DNA of 64,000 nucleotides, from NCBI GenBank assembly GCA_003021175.1, contig PXQV01000017.1, positions 62,001 to 126,000 of the forward strand, written 5' to 3'. The translations under genes and the position numbers were made by a program. The stretch comes from Halobacteriales archaeon QH_7_66_36 (lineage in GTDB: Archaea > Halobacteriota > Halobacteria > Halobacteriales > Haloarculaceae). Shown here one piece after another: positions 53,267-63,077 of this stretch. Position 1 is the first letter of the stretch, and each line of letters begins with the position of its first letter. The notes beneath the pieces were generated by a model. It was not told the DNA's origin. It did not search any database and saw nothing but the letters and a program-made list of their open reading frames with translations.

Positions 53267-54736
53267 TCAGTCACCGAACATCTGGCGCATCATCGGATGC
53301 ATCTCCATCATCTGCTCTTCGGCGATCTCCTCGTACAGCTTGTACGTGATGGAGACCGTCAGCAGCAGCCCGGTGCCGGAGACTTGGCCGATAGTGCCGA
53401 GCATGTTCGCCATGACGGCGAGCGCGCCGACGAGCGCGCCGCCGATGACCGTCACCTGCGGGATGTAGCGTTCGAGCACCTTCTCGATGACGCCCGGCGA
53501 CTGTCGGAAGCCGGGGATCTGCATCCCGGAGTTCTGGATCTGCTGGGCGGTCGACTCCGGCCCCATGCCGGTGGTCTCCACCCAGAAGATGGCGAATATC
53601 GCACCGCCGATGATCATGAACGTCAGGTCGATGGCGATGCGGATGAGGATATCTATCGGCTCGCCCGCCGGGTTCGCCGCGAACCACATCCAATCACGGT
53701 AGTTGTAGATCGGCGCGAGATAGTAGAACAACCCGGCGACCGGCTGGCCGCTGCTGTAGACGCCGAGCCACGCAGGCATCGACGCCAACTGCGCGTTGAG
53801 GATGCGACCGAGGAACTGGATGTTCGTCTGGAGTGCGCGCACGAGAATCATCGGCAGGACGCTCGCGTAGATGAGCTTCACGGGGAAGCGACCGCGCGCG
53901 CCCTTCACCCGGGCGTGAGACAGCGGGATCTCCACGCGGACCGACTCCGCGTACACGACGACGACGAAGATGAATACCGTCGTGAGCAGGAAGAGGATCT
54001 GTCCGGGCCCGATGAGCAGCGCCTGTATCCCTTGGCTGCTCAGGACGGAGCCCAGTTGGGTCTGACCGGTGATGATGGCGTACCAGCTGTAGAAGAATCC
54101 GGGCGTGGAGCCGGTGACGTTCGGCACGCTGAACAGCCCGCCGACCAGCTGTTGGCTGATGCCGGCGATGATGAACAGCCCGATACCGGAGCCGACGCCC
54201 CACTTCGAGATGACCTCGTCCATGAACAGGATGAGGATACCGCCGACGAATATCTGCGCGAACATGATCCACTTGACGACGGTCAGCGAGACGCCGAGAC
54301 TCTGGGCGACCTGCGGGCTCGCGGGTAGGAAGCTCCCGGCGAACACCATCGGCAGGCCCGTCAGACACACCATCACGACCACCAGTAGCTTCTGGAGCCC
54401 CTGATACAACACCTGGTCGCGGGGGTCGTTCTCCGTGTCGAGTCCGAGCAGGTCGGCACCGCCGAGCAGCTGTAGGATGATCGATGCCGTGACGATGGGA
54501 CCGATACCCAACTGCAGGATGGTGCCCTGTCCACCCGCGAGGATGGACCGGAACTGTCCGAACGCGTCGGAGCTCCCCTGACCGAGACCGTAGATGAACA
54601 CGTTGGTCAGGAAGAAGTACAACACGAGGACGCCCGCGGTCCAGCCGAGCTTTCGGCGGAACGGGACGTGGCCCTCGGGACGCTCCACGCCGGGCATCCG
54701 CGAGAGCACCGGTTCGGCGGTCTCCTTCCAGCTCAT
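53267..54736 (-). CDS. secY: Preprotein translocase subunit SecY
   Basis: The 489-residue channel protein of the Sec translocon has ten hydrophobic segments. Signature features are the N-terminal KLGWTAGVLVLYFFLTNVFI, the plug region GSSDAFGQFRSILAGGQGT, LQLLGGADLL, GSGIGLFIIAGISQQLV and the C-terminal VIEKVLERYIPQVTVIGGAL. Exports and membrane proteins pass through it with SecE. It is the last gene of the spc-like cluster, four bases after rplO. Confidence 0.98.
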   Translation of the reverse strand: MSWKETAEPVLSRMPGVERPEGHVPFRRKLGWTAGVLVLYFFLTNVFIYGLGQGSSDAFGQFRSILAGGQGTILQLGIGPIVTASIILQLLGGADLLGLDTENDPRDQVLYQGLQKLLVVVMVCLTGLPMVFAGSFLPASPQVAQSLGVSLTVVKWIMFAQIFVGGILILFMDEVISKWGVGSGIGLFIIAGISQQLVGGLFSVPNVTGSTPGFFYSWYAIITGQTQLGSVLSSQGIQALLIGPGQILFLLTTVFIFVVVVYAESVRVEIPLSHARVKGARGRFPVKLIYASVLPMILVRALQTNIQFLGRILNAQLASMPAWLGVYSSGQPVAGLFYYLAPIYNYRDWMWFAANPAGEPIDILIRIAIDLTFMIIGGAIFAIFWVETTGMGPESTAQQIQNSGMQIPGFRQSPGVIEKVLERYIPQVTVIGGALVGALAVMANMLGTIGQVSGTGLLLTVSITYKLYEEIAEEQMMEMHPMMRQMFGD

Positions 54737-54740
54737 TTTG

Positions 54741-55241
54741 TCAGTCGTCGTTCTCGTCGTTCGTATCTTCTTCGGCTTCGGCCTCGGCCGCGAGCTCCTC
54801 GCCGTGCTCCGTGAGCACGGCCTCGCCGCCGGCGTCGTCGAGCGCTGCCTCGGCGTCGTCGGAGAAGGCGTCGGCCGTCACGGACAGCGCCGTGTGACAC
54901 TGGCCGCCGCCGAGCACCTTCACCGCGTCGACCTCGTGGCCGTCCTCGACGACGTCACGCGCGTCGACCGCGTAGCCGTCGTCGGTCTCCTCGGCGACCC
55001 CGTCGGCTTCGAGCAGGACGATGTCCTCGTCCAGCGTCCGGAGGTTCACCGTCTCGACCTCGCGTTGCGTCTTCTGCGGGCGCGAGAAGCCGTACTTTCG
55101 GCGGGGCGGATACTGATTCTGCTCGTGTTTCTTGCGGCCGGCGCGACCGCGGCCACCGCGGTGACCGGCACCGCGACGCTTCTTGTGCGAGCCGCCGCCG
55201 TGCGTGCGCGAGCCGCGCTGTCTGCGTTTCTTCGAGGTCAT
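54741..55241 (-). CDS. rplO: Ribosomal protein uL15
   Basis: The 166-residue large-subunit protein is basic at the N-terminus (KKRRQRGSRTHGGGSHKKRR, GAGHRGGRGRAG) and contacts 23S rRNA. The globular end shows VKVLGGGQCHTALSVTADAF and an acidic tail. The ATG overlaps the rpmD stop (TAATG). It precedes secY by four bases, a conserved pairing. Confidence 0.97.
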   Translation of the reverse strand: MTSKKRRQRGSRTHGGGSHKKRRGAGHRGGRGRAGRKKHEQNQYPPRRKYGFSRPQKTQREVETVNLRTLDEDIVLLEADGVAEETDDGYAVDARDVVEDGHEVDAVKVLGGGQCHTALSVTADAFSDDAEAALDDAGGEAVLTEHGEELAAEAEAEEDTNDENDD

Positions 55242-55705
55242 TATCGCATCGTTCGCAGGAGGTCGTCGATACTCTCGGTGGACTGCTTCCCGAGAGCCCC
55301 ACCCTCCTTGGTGGGGTGTTTGACGCCGTCGTGACCGCCGCGAGGCGGGTGGAGCCGCAGCGTCGGCGAGAGCCCCTGCTCCTGCAGGGTGGTCTCCTCC
55401 TCGCTGACTGCGGTCGCCAGCGCTTCCACGTCGTCGTAGTCGGTGTGTTCGCTCACCCACCCGTCGTCGACGTCGGCGTCACCCTCGGCGGGTTCGCCGC
55501 GCCGCTCGATGAGCAGCGCAACCGTCTCGGCGCTCGGCGTGCCGTGTGCGACCCAGTCGTTCACCTTCGTGATCATGCCACGGTAGGTGTCCGTCTCCGG
55601 GACGAGGGTGGCGTGGTTGACGCGGTGGAGGTTGAGCATCGAGAGCGTGTCGCGCACGCCCTGACTCTGGTTCACCTCGCCGCGCAGTTGGACGATTGCC
55701 TCCAT
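55241..55705 (-). CDS. rpmD: Ribosomal protein uL30
   Basis: The 154-residue archaeal uL30 starts [20 protein letters not shown] with LSMLNLHRVNHATLVPETDT and the ITKVNDWVAHGTP segment. A long archaeal C-terminus (SPTLRLHPPRGGHDGVKHPT) makes it much longer than bacterial L30. The ATG is within the TGATG overlap with rpsE; a GTG one codon upstream is also possible. Confidence 0.96.
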   Translation of the reverse strand: MEAIVQLRGEVNQSQGVRDTLSMLNLHRVNHATLVPETDTYRGMITKVNDWVAHGTPSAETVALLIERRGEPAEGDADVDDGWVSEHTDYDDVEALATAVSEEETTLQEQGLSPTLRLHPPRGGHDGVKHPTKEGGALGKQSTESIDDLLRTMR

Positions 55706-56340
55706 CACTCGATCACCTCGCGCTTCTTGAAGGCGCGCTCGGGGACGCGCGCCTCGCTCGTCGCGCGGAGCGCGTTGAACGTCGCCTTCGCGAAGTTGAC
55801 CGTCGTCCGGGTGTTGCCCGACGAGCGGGTCCAGATGTCTTCGATGCCGGCGAGTTCGAGCACGTTGCGGACGGTCTCACCGCCCGCGAGCCCGAGGCCA
55901 CGCGGGGCTGGCCGAAGCTCCACCTCGACGGAGCCGGCCTTCCCCTCGGTGCGCAGCGCGACCGTGTGCGAGCGGCCACAGCCACACTCCCACGAGCCGC
56001 AGCCACGCGACACGTCGATGACGTTGAGCTTCGCGATGTCGATGGCCTTCTCGATTGCGCCGCCGACCTGATCGTCGCGGCCCTCGGCGTAGCCGACGTA
56101 GCCGTCGCGGTTGCCGACGACGACGACACACCGGAACTTCACCCGGCGACCGGAGTCGGTCATCCGCTGGACCATGTTGATGTCCAGCACCTCGTCGTCC
56201 ATCCCCGGGAGGAGTTGGTCGACGATCTCCGGCTCCTTCAGCGGCAGCCCGCTGTTCAGCGCCGCGCGCATGTCGGTTATCTCGCCCTCTACGACCTTGT
56301 TTCCGAGCCGCGTTCGCGGCTCCCAGCCTCGATTACTCAT
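55705..56340 (-). CDS. rpsE: Ribosomal protein uS5
   Basis: The 211-residue small-subunit protein involved in decoding fidelity starts [20 protein letters not shown]. Family motifs are [51 protein letters not shown] (archaeal cysteine-rich insertion) and [16 protein letters not shown]. The stop and start overlap both neighbours. Confidence 0.97.
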   Translation of the reverse strand: MSNRGWEPRTRLGNKVVEGEITDMRAALNSGLPLKEPEIVDQLLPGMDDEVLDINMVQRMTDSGRRVKFRCVVVVGNRDGYVGYAEGRDDQVGGAIEKAIDIAKLNVIDVSRGCGSWECGCGRSHTVALRTEGKAGSVEVELRPAPRGLGLAGGETVRNVLELAGIEDIWTRSSGNTRTTVNFAKATFNALRATSEARVPERAFKKREVIE

Positions 56341-56882
56341 TCTAGTAGTGCCTCGCGGAGTTCGTCGAAGTGCTCGGGCAGCTCGGTCGCGTCGAACTCG
56401 CCGCTGTAGAGTCCGTCTTGCTGTTCGGCGTACTCGGCGATGTGGACGCCGCGCGTGCGGTCCCACTCGGCGAACACGTCGTCGTTGTGCGGAATCTCCA
56501 GCCCGGCGTCGATAGCGCCCTCCTGCACGGCGAACACCTTGCTACCGGGGGTAGCGGTGTTCAGGCCGAGATCGAGGACGGCCTCGTCGTACCCCTCCTC
56601 GATGGCGCGGAGGCCGGCCAGCAGGCCGGTGAGATACGCCGCCGGCAGATTGCCGGTCGGTGCCTCCCAGCCGTGGTCGGCCAAGTCTCCCGAGGTGGCG
56701 CTCGCCACCGTCTCGTCTCCGTTCTGTCCAGTGATCACCAGCTGCGCCCTCGTGTGCTGGTTGCTCTTCCGAGCGACCAGCCGGGGTTTCCCGGATTTCA
56801 ACAGGCGCAACCGCTGATGGTAGTTCGTACGTGCCTCGCGGCGACGCCGCATCGGCACTTTGTATCGTGGTCCGGTTGCCAT
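56337..56882 (-). CDS. rplR: Ribosomal protein uL18
   Basis: The 181-residue protein of the 5S rRNA-binding central protuberance starts [20 protein letters not shown] with [20 protein letters not shown] as the conserved RNA-binding stretch. The C-terminal part ([10 protein letters not shown]) ends in an overlap with rpsE (ATGA). Normal archaeal length. Confidence 0.97.
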   Translation of the reverse strand: MATGPRYKVPMRRRREARTNYHQRLRLLKSGKPRLVARKSNQHTRAQLVITGQNGDETVASATSGDLADHGWEAPTGNLPAAYLTGLLAGLRAIEEGYDEAVLDLGLNTATPGSKVFAVQEGAIDAGLEIPHNDDVFAEWDRTRGVHIAEYAEQQDGLYSGEFDATELPEHFDELREALLE

Positions 56883-56884
56883 TG

Positions 56885-57325
56885 TCAGTAGTTCTCCTCG
56901 ATGTGTCGCGTGAGGTCGGCGACGGAGTCGAACTCGCCGCCCGACGCTTGGTCGTACAGCGACCGGTAGTCGGAGGCGTCGAGTTCGCCCTCGTCGCGCA
57001 GTTCCTTGAGGGTGTTCCGCTGTGCGCGGATCGTCGACTGCCACTCCGTCTTCTCGTCCTGTCGGCCGCCGGCCTTCCCCTTCCGGGAGCCGGCGCCCGT
57101 CCCGTGGCCGTACGAGCGCTTCTCCGCGCGCTCGCGGGCACGGCCACGCGAGTTGGACTTGGCGTCTTTCGAGTCGATGACACCCTCGTCGATCAGTTCG
57201 CGCACGTCCTCGCGGGTGATCGCGTCGGCGATGTCGCCCTGTCGCTCGGGGTCGAGCCAGACGCGGTTCTTGCCGACATCCAGGATGTCGGCCGCGAGTC
57301 GTCGCTGTGCAGTCAGGTCACTCAT
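56885..57325 (-). CDS. rpl19e: Ribosomal protein eL19
   Basis: The 146-residue archaeal/eukaryotic protein starts [20 protein letters not shown] and shows [20 protein letters not shown] plus [17 protein letters not shown], the basic linker that bridges subunits. Not found in bacteria, so it supports the archaeal assignment. The start overlaps the eL32 stop by eight bases. Confidence 0.96.
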   Translation of the reverse strand: MSDLTAQRRLAADILDVGKNRVWLDPERQGDIADAITREDVRELIDEGVIDSKDAKSNSRGRARERAEKRSYGHGTGAGSRKGKAGGRQDEKTEWQSTIRAQRNTLKELRDEGELDASDYRSLYDQASGGEFDSVADLTRHIEENY

Positions 57326-58148
57326 TGGATTCCACCTCGACTTCGACGTACGTCGGGTTGAGAACGCGGATCTCGCGTTCCTCCGCCGTCTCTTCGATGG
57401 CCTCGCGCTTGCGCGCGCCGACCGTCGACCCGATGCGGACGGCCTGCGTGTCGCCGTCGACGCCTTCGAGGTCGTCCACGTTGTGGACGTGGACCTCCTC
57501 GAAGCCGGACGGGTGAAGGCCGCGAACCGACTCGGGCGTTCGGAAGCCGGCCTCGACCTTCGGCCCTTTCCCCTTCTGACCCCTCCGCTGCTTGGAGAGG
57601 CCACCGCGGGGTTTGCGCCACGAGGTCGGCGTCCGCTTCTTCTTGTGGTAATCCTGCCGGTTGAACTGCGGCGTGTCGACGCGGGAGCGCTCGGCGAGGA
57701 GCCGTTCGGTCTCCTCGTCCAGATCCGGCGTCTTGTCCGCGTGCCCGCGGGGGCGGAGCTCCGTCTCCACCTCCTCCTCGGGTTCTTCCTCGGCGTCGGT
57801 CTCCTCTTCGACCTCGGCCTCGGTCTCTTCCTCGACTTCGAGACCGCCGACGTCGGCCTTGATACGGGCGGCGAGGGCGTTACCGATCCCCTCGACGTCC
57901 GCCAGCTCCGACTGGTCGGCGCGACGCACGTCGTCGACCGTCTCGAAGCCCGCGCCCTCGAGGGCCGCGGCCTTCGCGTTGCCGACGCCGGAGATGTCCG
58001 TCAGGTCCATCTCCTCGGTCTCGGTCTCGGTCTCGGCGTCCGTCTCTTCGACTTCGGCCGCTTCGGTCTCCTCGGCGTCGACCTCCTCGGTCGCTTCGGC
58101 CTCGACGTCCTGCTCTGTCTCGTCTGCCGTCTCGTCGTTCTCGCTCAT
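57318..58148 (-). CDS. rpl32e: Ribosomal protein eL32 with N-terminal HhH extension
   Basis: This is a 276-residue protein. The C-terminal 130 residues are eL32: [40 protein letters not shown], then the end [15 protein letters not shown]. The N-terminal half adds an acidic segment and a helix-hairpin-helix repeat ([20 protein letters not shown], then [20 protein letters not shown]), a DNA/RNA-binding fold. This long form is known from haloarchaea; eL32 itself is archaeal/eukaryotic. Confidence 0.95.
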   Translation of the reverse strand: MSENDETADETEQDVEAEATEEVDAEETEAAEVEETDAETETETEEMDLTDISGVGNAKAAALEGAGFETVDDVRRADQSELADVEGIGNALAARIKADVGGLEVEEETEAEVEEETDAEEEPEEEVETELRPRGHADKTPDLDEETERLLAERSRVDTPQFNRQDYHKKKRTPTSWRKPRGGLSKQRRGQKGKGPKVEAGFRTPESVRGLHPSGFEEVHVHNVDDLEGVDGDTQAVRIGSTVGARKREAIEETAEEREIRVLNPTYVEVEVESNE

Positions 58149-58687
58149 CAGGCACCACCTCGGTTCGGCTTGCTCGTGATGTAGACGCCGTCCTGGAAGA
58201 CGCGGGTGTCCTTCCCGGAGACGCGCGTCAGCTGTTCGATGTCCGCGGCCGTCTGCCCGACGTCCTCGATGCTCGGGCCGGAGAGGGTGATCTCCTCGCC
58301 GTCGACGGCCACCTCGGTGTCCCCGTGGATCGGGGTTCGGCGCGCCGCCTTCTCGCCGAGGAAGTTCTCGATGACCACCTCGTCGCTCTCGGTGTTCACC
58401 TGCATCGGGAAGTGGGAGTAGAACACTTCCATGCTGTACTCCCACCCCTCGGTGACGCCGTGGAGCATGTTCTCCACGTGGCTCTCGAAGGTGCCGACGG
58501 TCGCGTTCGTCTTCGCGTCGGTCTCGGTCGCCTCGATCTGGACCGCCCCGTCGTCGACGGAGACGGACACGTCGGGGTACCAGAGCCGGCGCGTGACGCT
58601 GCCGTTCGGCCCCTCGACGGTCAGTTCAAGGTGGTCCATGCTCGCCGTGACCTCGTCGGGCACGTCGATCTCGACCTCAGTAGACAT
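58148..58687 (-). CDS. rplF: Ribosomal protein uL6
   Basis: The 179-residue protein with two related beta-alpha domains starts [20 protein letters not shown] and carries [33 protein letters not shown] and the second domain ending [19 protein letters not shown]. The C-terminal basic segment [10 protein letters not shown] binds the factor-binding site rRNA. It overlaps rpsH by 11 bases. Confidence 0.97.
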   Translation of the reverse strand: MSTEVEIDVPDEVTASMDHLELTVEGPNGSVTRRLWYPDVSVSVDDGAVQIEATETDAKTNATVGTFESHVENMLHGVTEGWEYSMEVFYSHFPMQVNTESDEVVIENFLGEKAARRTPIHGDTEVAVDGEEITLSGPSIEDVGQTAADIEQLTRVSGKDTRVFQDGVYITSKPNRGGA

Positions 58688-59069
58688 ACGCGATCACCTG
58701 TCCGCCGACGCCCGCTTCGCGGGCCTCGTAGTGGCTCATCACGCCGTGGCTGGTGGTGACGACGAGCGTCCCGTAGTCGCGGGCGGGGAGGAACCGCTTC
58801 TCCCACGTCTCGAACCCGTCGGCACCCGCCGAGTAGCGCGGCTTCACCGCGCCACAGGCGTTGATCGAGCCGCTCAGTTCGACCTCGAACTCGCCGGCCT
58901 TCCCGTCATCGACGAACTGGAACGTGTCGATGTAGCCGCGGTCCGCGAGGACCTCGAGCACGGAGCCGATCTCGTTCGAGGCGGGTCGTACCGTGTGTGT
59001 CAGATGGCCGACGCCCTCCGCGTTGTCGAGCCCGGAGAGCGCGCTGGCCAGTGGGTCGTTGTCCGCCAT
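58677..59069 (-). CDS. rpsH: Ribosomal protein uS8
   Basis: The 130-residue 16S-binding assembly protein starts [20 protein letters not shown], followed by [20 protein letters not shown]. The conserved C-terminal [20 protein letters not shown] ends with [16 protein letters not shown]. The upstream frame is non-coding, fixing the ATG at 59069. Confidence 0.97.
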   Translation of the reverse strand: MADNDPLASALSGLDNAEGVGHLTHTVRPASNEIGSVLEVLADRGYIDTFQFVDDGKAGEFEVELSGSINACGAVKPRYSAGADGFETWEKRFLPARDYGTLVVTTSHGVMSHYEAREAGVGGQVIAYVY

Positions 59070-59071
59070 TG

Positions 59072-59227
59072 TTAGCTGTACTTCTCGAAGCCCATGTCGC
59101 GGGCGATCTCGCGGAAGCACTGTCGACACAGCCAGATGTCGTACTTGCCGACGAGTCCCTGCTTGCGGTCGCACCGCTGGCACTCGTGGGCCTGACCGGT
59201 CGTGGCCTCCTGTTCTGTCTCGCTCAT
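59072..59227 (-). CDS. rpsN: Ribosomal protein uS14 (zinc form)
   Basis: The 51-residue protein of the small-subunit head has HECQRC (Cys16, Cys19) and LCRQC (Cys34, Cys37) as the zinc site, between GLVGKYDIW and [14 protein letters not shown]. The ATG overlaps the uL5 stop. It fits the compact archaeal uS14. Confidence 0.95.
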   Translation of the reverse strand: MSETEQEATTGQAHECQRCDRKQGLVGKYDIWLCRQCFREIARDMGFEKYS

Positions 59228-59751
59228 GCGTTCACCTCGATGTCGAACTCGCCTTCGAGGAACGCGGCTGCGTCCTCGGGCGTGAGTCGGTGGCTGCCGG
59301 GGATCTGTCGGCTCGCCTTGTCGCGTTTGTGCACCCGATGTCCCGGGCGGACGAGGTTCACCGTCACGTCCAGCCCGTAGATGCCGATCTCGGGGTCGTA
59401 CTCCTGACTCGGGAACGCCGTGTGTTCGTCGATGCCGAAGGAGAAGTTCCCCGTCTCGTCGAACTGGTCGGCGTCGATGTCGGCGATCGGCAGCGCCTTG
59501 CCGAGGAACTCCTCGGCGAGGTCACCCCGCAGGGTGACCTTCGCACCGATGGGGTCGCCCTCGCGGATGTTGAATTCCTGAATGGTCCGCTTGGCGGTGG
59601 TGCGAACGGCCGTCTGACCGGCGATCTCTTCGAGAATCGCCTCGCCGTCGGCGAGTTCGCGGCCACCGCGACCGACGCCCATGTGGACGACGACCTTCTC
59701 GACGCGGGGCTTCCGCATCTCGTGGAACTCTTCGCTCGCGTCGGAGCTCAT
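59224..59751 (-). CDS. rplE: Ribosomal protein uL5
   Basis: The 175-residue 5S rRNA-binding protein of the central protuberance starts [20 protein letters not shown], then [33 protein letters not shown] and [20 protein letters not shown]. Start and stop overlap rps4e and rpsN by four bases each. Confidence 0.97.
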   Translation of the reverse strand: MSSDASEEFHEMRKPRVEKVVVHMGVGRGGRELADGEAILEEIAGQTAVRTTAKRTIQEFNIREGDPIGAKVTLRGDLAEEFLGKALPIADIDADQFDETGNFSFGIDEHTAFPSQEYDPEIGIYGLDVTVNLVRPGHRVHKRDKASRQIPGSHRLTPEDAAAFLEGEFDIEVNA

Positions 59752-60449
59752 TCGTCACCACCCTCGGTGAAGTTCTCGTCGATGACGACGACGTACGCCT
59801 CGACCGTCTCGATGCGGTCGCCGTCCGCGTCGACGAGGACGTTGTTGTCCGACGAGCCGGCTGTCACCTGAATCTGCTCGATCTCGCCGATCTCGCCGGC
59901 GTGTTCGCCGTCGACGGCCGTGACGAGCGCGCTCTCTTCGTAGGGGAAGTGGGCGACGACGGAGTTGTCGTCGTTCGAGATGACGATGGAGTCGTTGCGC
60001 GTGATCGACTCGTCGTCGGTCAGCAGCGTCGCCCCGTCGTGGAGCGTCAGCTGCGTCTCGCCGCCGGGTACCTGCCGCTTCCCGACCACCTTGCCGAGCC
60101 GCGAGTCGGCGGCGTCGGCGTCGATGGGGGTGAGCGAGAGGCGGCCACCCTCGTCGGGGAACACGCGGTAGAACTCCTCTCGTTCCGCGAACGCGAGGAT
60201 GTCGAACATCCCGATGGGACGTTCCTCGTCGCTGACTGCCGTCCCGTTGACGAGCACGGAGTCCTGCCCGAGTGCGTAGCGGGCTTCCTTCTTCGAGTCG
60301 ACGTAGCCGAGCACATCGCGCAGGAGAATGAGCAGGGGAACCCCTGCCTCACCGTGCGGACCGGCGTCCGCCTTCACGGTGAACGTCTGCTCCTTGCGCT
60401 CGACCGGCCACGAGTTCGGTACCGACAGTCGCTTCTGGTGTCGCGTCAT
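59748..60449 (-). CDS. rps4e: Ribosomal protein eS4
   Basis: The 233-residue protein is found in archaea and eukaryotes, not bacteria. The N-terminus [20 protein letters not shown] leads to [20 protein letters not shown], an S4-like RNA-binding domain ([20 protein letters not shown]), and the KOW motif [19 protein letters not shown]. Overlaps both neighbours by four bases. Confidence 0.97.
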   Translation of the reverse strand: MTRHQKRLSVPNSWPVERKEQTFTVKADAGPHGEAGVPLLILLRDVLGYVDSKKEARYALGQDSVLVNGTAVSDEERPIGMFDILAFAEREEFYRVFPDEGGRLSLTPIDADAADSRLGKVVGKRQVPGGETQLTLHDGATLLTDDESITRNDSIVISNDDNSVVAHFPYEESALVTAVDGEHAGEIGEIEQIQVTAGSSDNNVLVDADGDRIETVEAYVVVIDENFTEGGDE

Positions 60450-60802
60450 TCGTTGTCCTCCTCGAGACGCGCCTCGCGCTTCTCGTCTTCGAGATCGAGG
60501 TCCGTGACGACGAGGTTCGACGCGTCGAGCGGACGCGGAACCTCCTCGCCGTCGGCTGTTTCGAGGGTAACGTCCTCGACGTGGACGACGGCGTCCCGAA
60601 GGTCGACGTTCACCACGTCGGCCTCCTCGCCGGCGAAGTCACCACGTGTCACCTCGACGGTGTCGCCTTCGTTGACACGGACGCTGCGCTTGCCGTACTC
60701 CTCGCGGAGCGACTCCGAGAGGTGGGCACGGACCTGCCGCTGCTTCTCGTGAAGCGGGGCGCGTCGTTGTCTGCTTCGTTGTTTGTCTGGCTGTCGTGTC
60801 AT
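60446..60802 (-). CDS. rplX: Ribosomal protein uL24
   Basis: The 118-residue assembly initiator protein has archaeal KOW domain [20 protein letters not shown], followed by [20 protein letters not shown]. The N-terminus ([20 protein letters not shown]) is basic. Start overlaps the uL14 stop (60799-60802). Confidence 0.96.
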   Translation of the reverse strand: MTRQPDKQRSRQRRAPLHEKQRQVRAHLSESLREEYGKRSVRVNEGDTVEVTRGDFAGEEADVVNVDLRDAVVHVEDVTLETADGEEVPRPLDASNLVVTDLDLEDEKREARLEEDNE

Positions 60803-61197
60803 ACTATCATCGTCGCCGTACTGGCGATGCTGCCGAACCGCTCGGCCACCTCCCGCGCGATGGGACCCTTGAGTTCGGTCCCGCGGGGATCCTCATTCTC
60901 GTCGATCACGACGGCGGCGTTGTCCTCAAACTTCAGCCGCGTCCCGTCCGGCCGGCGGATCGGCTTCCGCTGACGGATGATGACGGCTTCGAGCACCTGC
61001 CGCCGCATCTCGGGCGTCCCCTTGGTGACGGAGACGGTGATCTTGTCACCGAGTCCGGCCTTGGGGTGGCGGTTCTTCGCCCCCGAGTAGCCCGACACGG
61101 AGGTGACCTTCAGCTGACGGGCCCCCGTGTTGTCCGCACACGCGAGCAGCGACCCCTTTTCGAGGCCCTGCGTCACGTCCGCGTTGAGTGCTTCCAT
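60799..61197 (-). CDS. rplN: Ribosomal protein uL14
   Basis: The 132-residue protein at the subunit interface starts [20 protein letters not shown] with the conserved DNTGA box, then [20 protein letters not shown] and [20 protein letters not shown]. The 3' end [11 protein letters not shown] closes the beta barrel. The ATG touches the uS17 stop. Confidence 0.97.
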   Translation of the reverse strand: MEALNADVTQGLEKGSLLACADNTGARQLKVTSVSGYSGAKNRHPKAGLGDKITVSVTKGTPEMRRQVLEAVIIRQRKPIRRPDGTRLKFEDNAAVVIDENEDPRGTELKGPIAREVAERFGSIASTATMIV

Positions 61198-61547
61198 CAG
61201 TCGTCACCTCCGGCCGCGGCGGTGGCCTCGGCGGCCACGCGCTCCACGACGACGTGTGATTTGGTTTTCGAGAGCGGTCGTGTCTCTGCGATACGAACCG
61301 TGTCGCCGACCGATACGTCGAGACAGTCAGGGTGATGCGCCGAAATGCGCGACCGTCGCTTCATGAAACGGTCGTACTTCGGCACCTTGACGTCGTACTC
61401 TCGCTCGACGACGACGGTTTTCTCCATGTCGGTGGAGGCGACCTCGCCCTCGACCGTCTGTCCGCGCACGCTCAGCGTGCCGTGGAACGGACAGTTCGGG
61501 TCCGAGCAGGTCGTCTCCGGTTTCGGTACGTTCAGTCCTAGCGCCAT
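61197..61547 (-). CDS. rpsQ: Ribosomal protein uS17
   Basis: The 116-residue primary 16S rRNA-binding protein starts [20 protein letters not shown]. The OB-fold carries [20 protein letters not shown], then [20 protein letters not shown] and [19 protein letters not shown]. The ATG overlaps the rnp1 stop by ten bases; the upstream frame is not coding. Confidence 0.96.
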   Translation of the reverse strand: MALGLNVPKPETTCSDPNCPFHGTLSVRGQTVEGEVASTDMEKTVVVEREYDVKVPKYDRFMKRRSRISAHHPDCLDVSVGDTVRIAETRPLSKTKSHVVVERVAAEATAAAGGDD

Positions 61548-61867
61548 TTGTTTGGTGTCGTTGTTTCGGTCCGTCGGGCAGGGCGCGCGACGAGTCGCTC
61601 GCCGTCTACGATGACGCGCTCCGCTCGCGGGCCTCGCCCGCTCGCGCGTTCGGAGGCGCACTGCGCCTCCCCGCCACCCAGCCGGAAGCGGAACGTCGCG
61701 GCCGCCTTCGGGACCTGTTTGCTGCCCGACGCCCCCGCCACGACGAGCGTCTGCATCGTCTCGTCGACGACATCGCCCGCGATGCCGACGAGGTCGGCGT
61801 TTCGCGACTCGACGACCTCAACGTGGAGGCCGGCGAGTTCGTGTCGTGGCAGGGTCGTTGGGTGCAT
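61538..61867 (-). CDS. rnp1: RNase P protein component 1 (Rpp29)
   Basis: The 109-residue archaeal Pop4/Rpp29 subunit helps RNase P mature tRNA 5' ends. It starts [20 protein letters not shown] with the Sm-like barrel ([20 protein letters not shown]) and ends [17 protein letters not shown]. Between strands (residues 64-82, [20 protein letters not shown]) lies a low-complexity piece encoded by strong palindromes, which I read as an in-frame insertion. The position between rpmC and rpsQ is the standard archaeal order. Confidence 0.93.
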   Translation of the reverse strand: MHPTTLPRHELAGLHVEVVESRNADLVGIAGDVVDETMQTLVVAGASGSKQVPKAAATFRFRLGGGEAQCASERASGRGPRAERVIVDGERLVARPARRTETTTPNKWR

Positions 61868-61869
61868 CG

Positions 61870-62136
61870 TTACTCTTCGTCCTCGTGTTGCTCGCGGTTT
61901 CCACCGCTCGCTCGTTCCGAGTCGCTTCGCGACTCGTGGTCGCCTTCCTCGCGCTGGATCGTCTTGATCCGCGCGATGGTGCGGCGGAGCTGCTTCGTGC
62001 GCCCCGGGTTCTCCGGCGCGCCACCCGCCGACTGTATCGCCTTCGCGTTCAGCAGTTCCGTGCGGAGCTCCTCGACTTCCGCCTCGCGCTCTGCGGGCGT
62101 CATGTCGCGGATCTCCTCGACGTGCAGGATGGCCAT
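61870..62136 (-). CDS. rpmC: Ribosomal protein uL29 with inserted tail
   Basis: The 88-residue protein starts [20 protein letters not shown] with the two helices of uL29 and [20 protein letters not shown]. Archaeal uL29 normally ends near QREEGD at residue 66; here [20 protein letters not shown] follows (67-86), encoded by an 8-bp perfect inverted repeat (61918-61936). The tail looks like an in-frame insertion at the exit-tunnel protein. Confidence 0.95.
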   Translation of the reverse strand: MAILHVEEIRDMTPAEREAEVEELRTELLNAKAIQSAGGAPENPGRTKQLRRTIARIKTIQREEGDHESRSDSERASGGNREQHEDEE

Positions 62137-63077
62137 CAGTCGTCACCCTCCTCGGCTTCCGTCTCGGACTCGTCGTCGTCCATCTCGTCGAGCAGTTCCT
62201 CGGCCTCCGCCTCGGTCTCCTCGTCGAGCGCCTCGACCTCCTCTTCGATCTCGTCGAGTTCCGCGCCGACGCTCTCGTCGGCGGCGTCCGTCTCGGCGTC
62301 CTCGTCGACCAGTTCCTCTTCTGCGATGTCGAGTTCCTCCCCGGCGATGTCGGGCTCTTCCTCGAACTCGACGCCCTCGACCTCCTCGTCGGTCTCGACC
62401 TCGCCCTCGATGGCCTCGTCGGCCTCGGCGAGCAGCTCGTCCACGTCGCCCTCGGCCTCCTCGATGAAGGCCTCGACGTCCGCGTCCTCCTGGATGCGGA
62501 AGTCGTCGGGCAGCTGGGCGTTCGGCGGGATGATCTTCACCTGCACCCCGATGGTGCCGAGCTTCATCACGGCCGTGCCGACGCCGTGGTCGACGATCTC
62601 CTCCGCGGGCTCGCCGTTGTGCTTGACGTAGCCGCGGTTGAACTTCTCGACGCGCGAGCGAGCGCCCGTGACCTTCCCCGAGAGGATGATCTCGGCGCCG
62701 AGCGCGCCGGCGTCCATGATTCGGTCGATGGTGGTGTGGCCCGCCTTCCGGAAGTACCAGCCCCGTTCGAGGGCGTTGGCCAGCCGGTCGGCGACGATCT
62801 GGGCGTTCAGGTCCGGCTCGTCGACCTCCTGCACGTCGATCTGCGGGTCGTCGAGGTCGAACTGCTCCTCGATGGCGGTCGTGAGCTTCCGGATGTTCTT
62901 CCCGCCCTTGCCGATGACCATCCCGGGCTTCTCGGCCTTGAGGACGATCTGTGTGCCCATCGGCGTCTGGGCGAGTTCCATGCCGCCGTAGCCCGCGCGA
63001 GCCAGCTCGTCGGCGAAGAACTCATCGATCTGCGTCCGACGGAGCCCGTCATCGATGAACTGCTGTTCGTCGGCCAT
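62136..63077 (-). CDS. rpsC: Ribosomal protein uS3 with acidic C-terminal extension
   Basis: This is a 313-residue protein. The first 207 residues are uS3: [20 protein letters not shown], then the KH domain [20 protein letters not shown] and [20 protein letters not shown]. The remaining 100 residues are almost pure Glu/Asp/Ala (from [20 protein letters not shown]) and presumably disordered. The ATG overlaps the rplV stop (TAATG). Confidence 0.96.
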   Translation of the reverse strand: MADEQQFIDDGLRRTQIDEFFADELARAGYGGMELAQTPMGTQIVLKAEKPGMVIGKGGKNIRKLTTAIEEQFDLDDPQIDVQEVDEPDLNAQIVADRLANALERGWYFRKAGHTTIDRIMDAGALGAEIILSGKVTGARSRVEKFNRGYVKHNGEPAEEIVDHGVGTAVMKLGTIGVQVKIIPPNAQLPDDFRIQEDADVEAFIEEAEGDVDELLAEADEAIEGEVETDEEVEGVEFEEEPDIAGEELDIAEEELVDEDAETDAADESVGAELDEIEEEVEALDEETEAEAEELLDEMDDDESETEAEEGDD

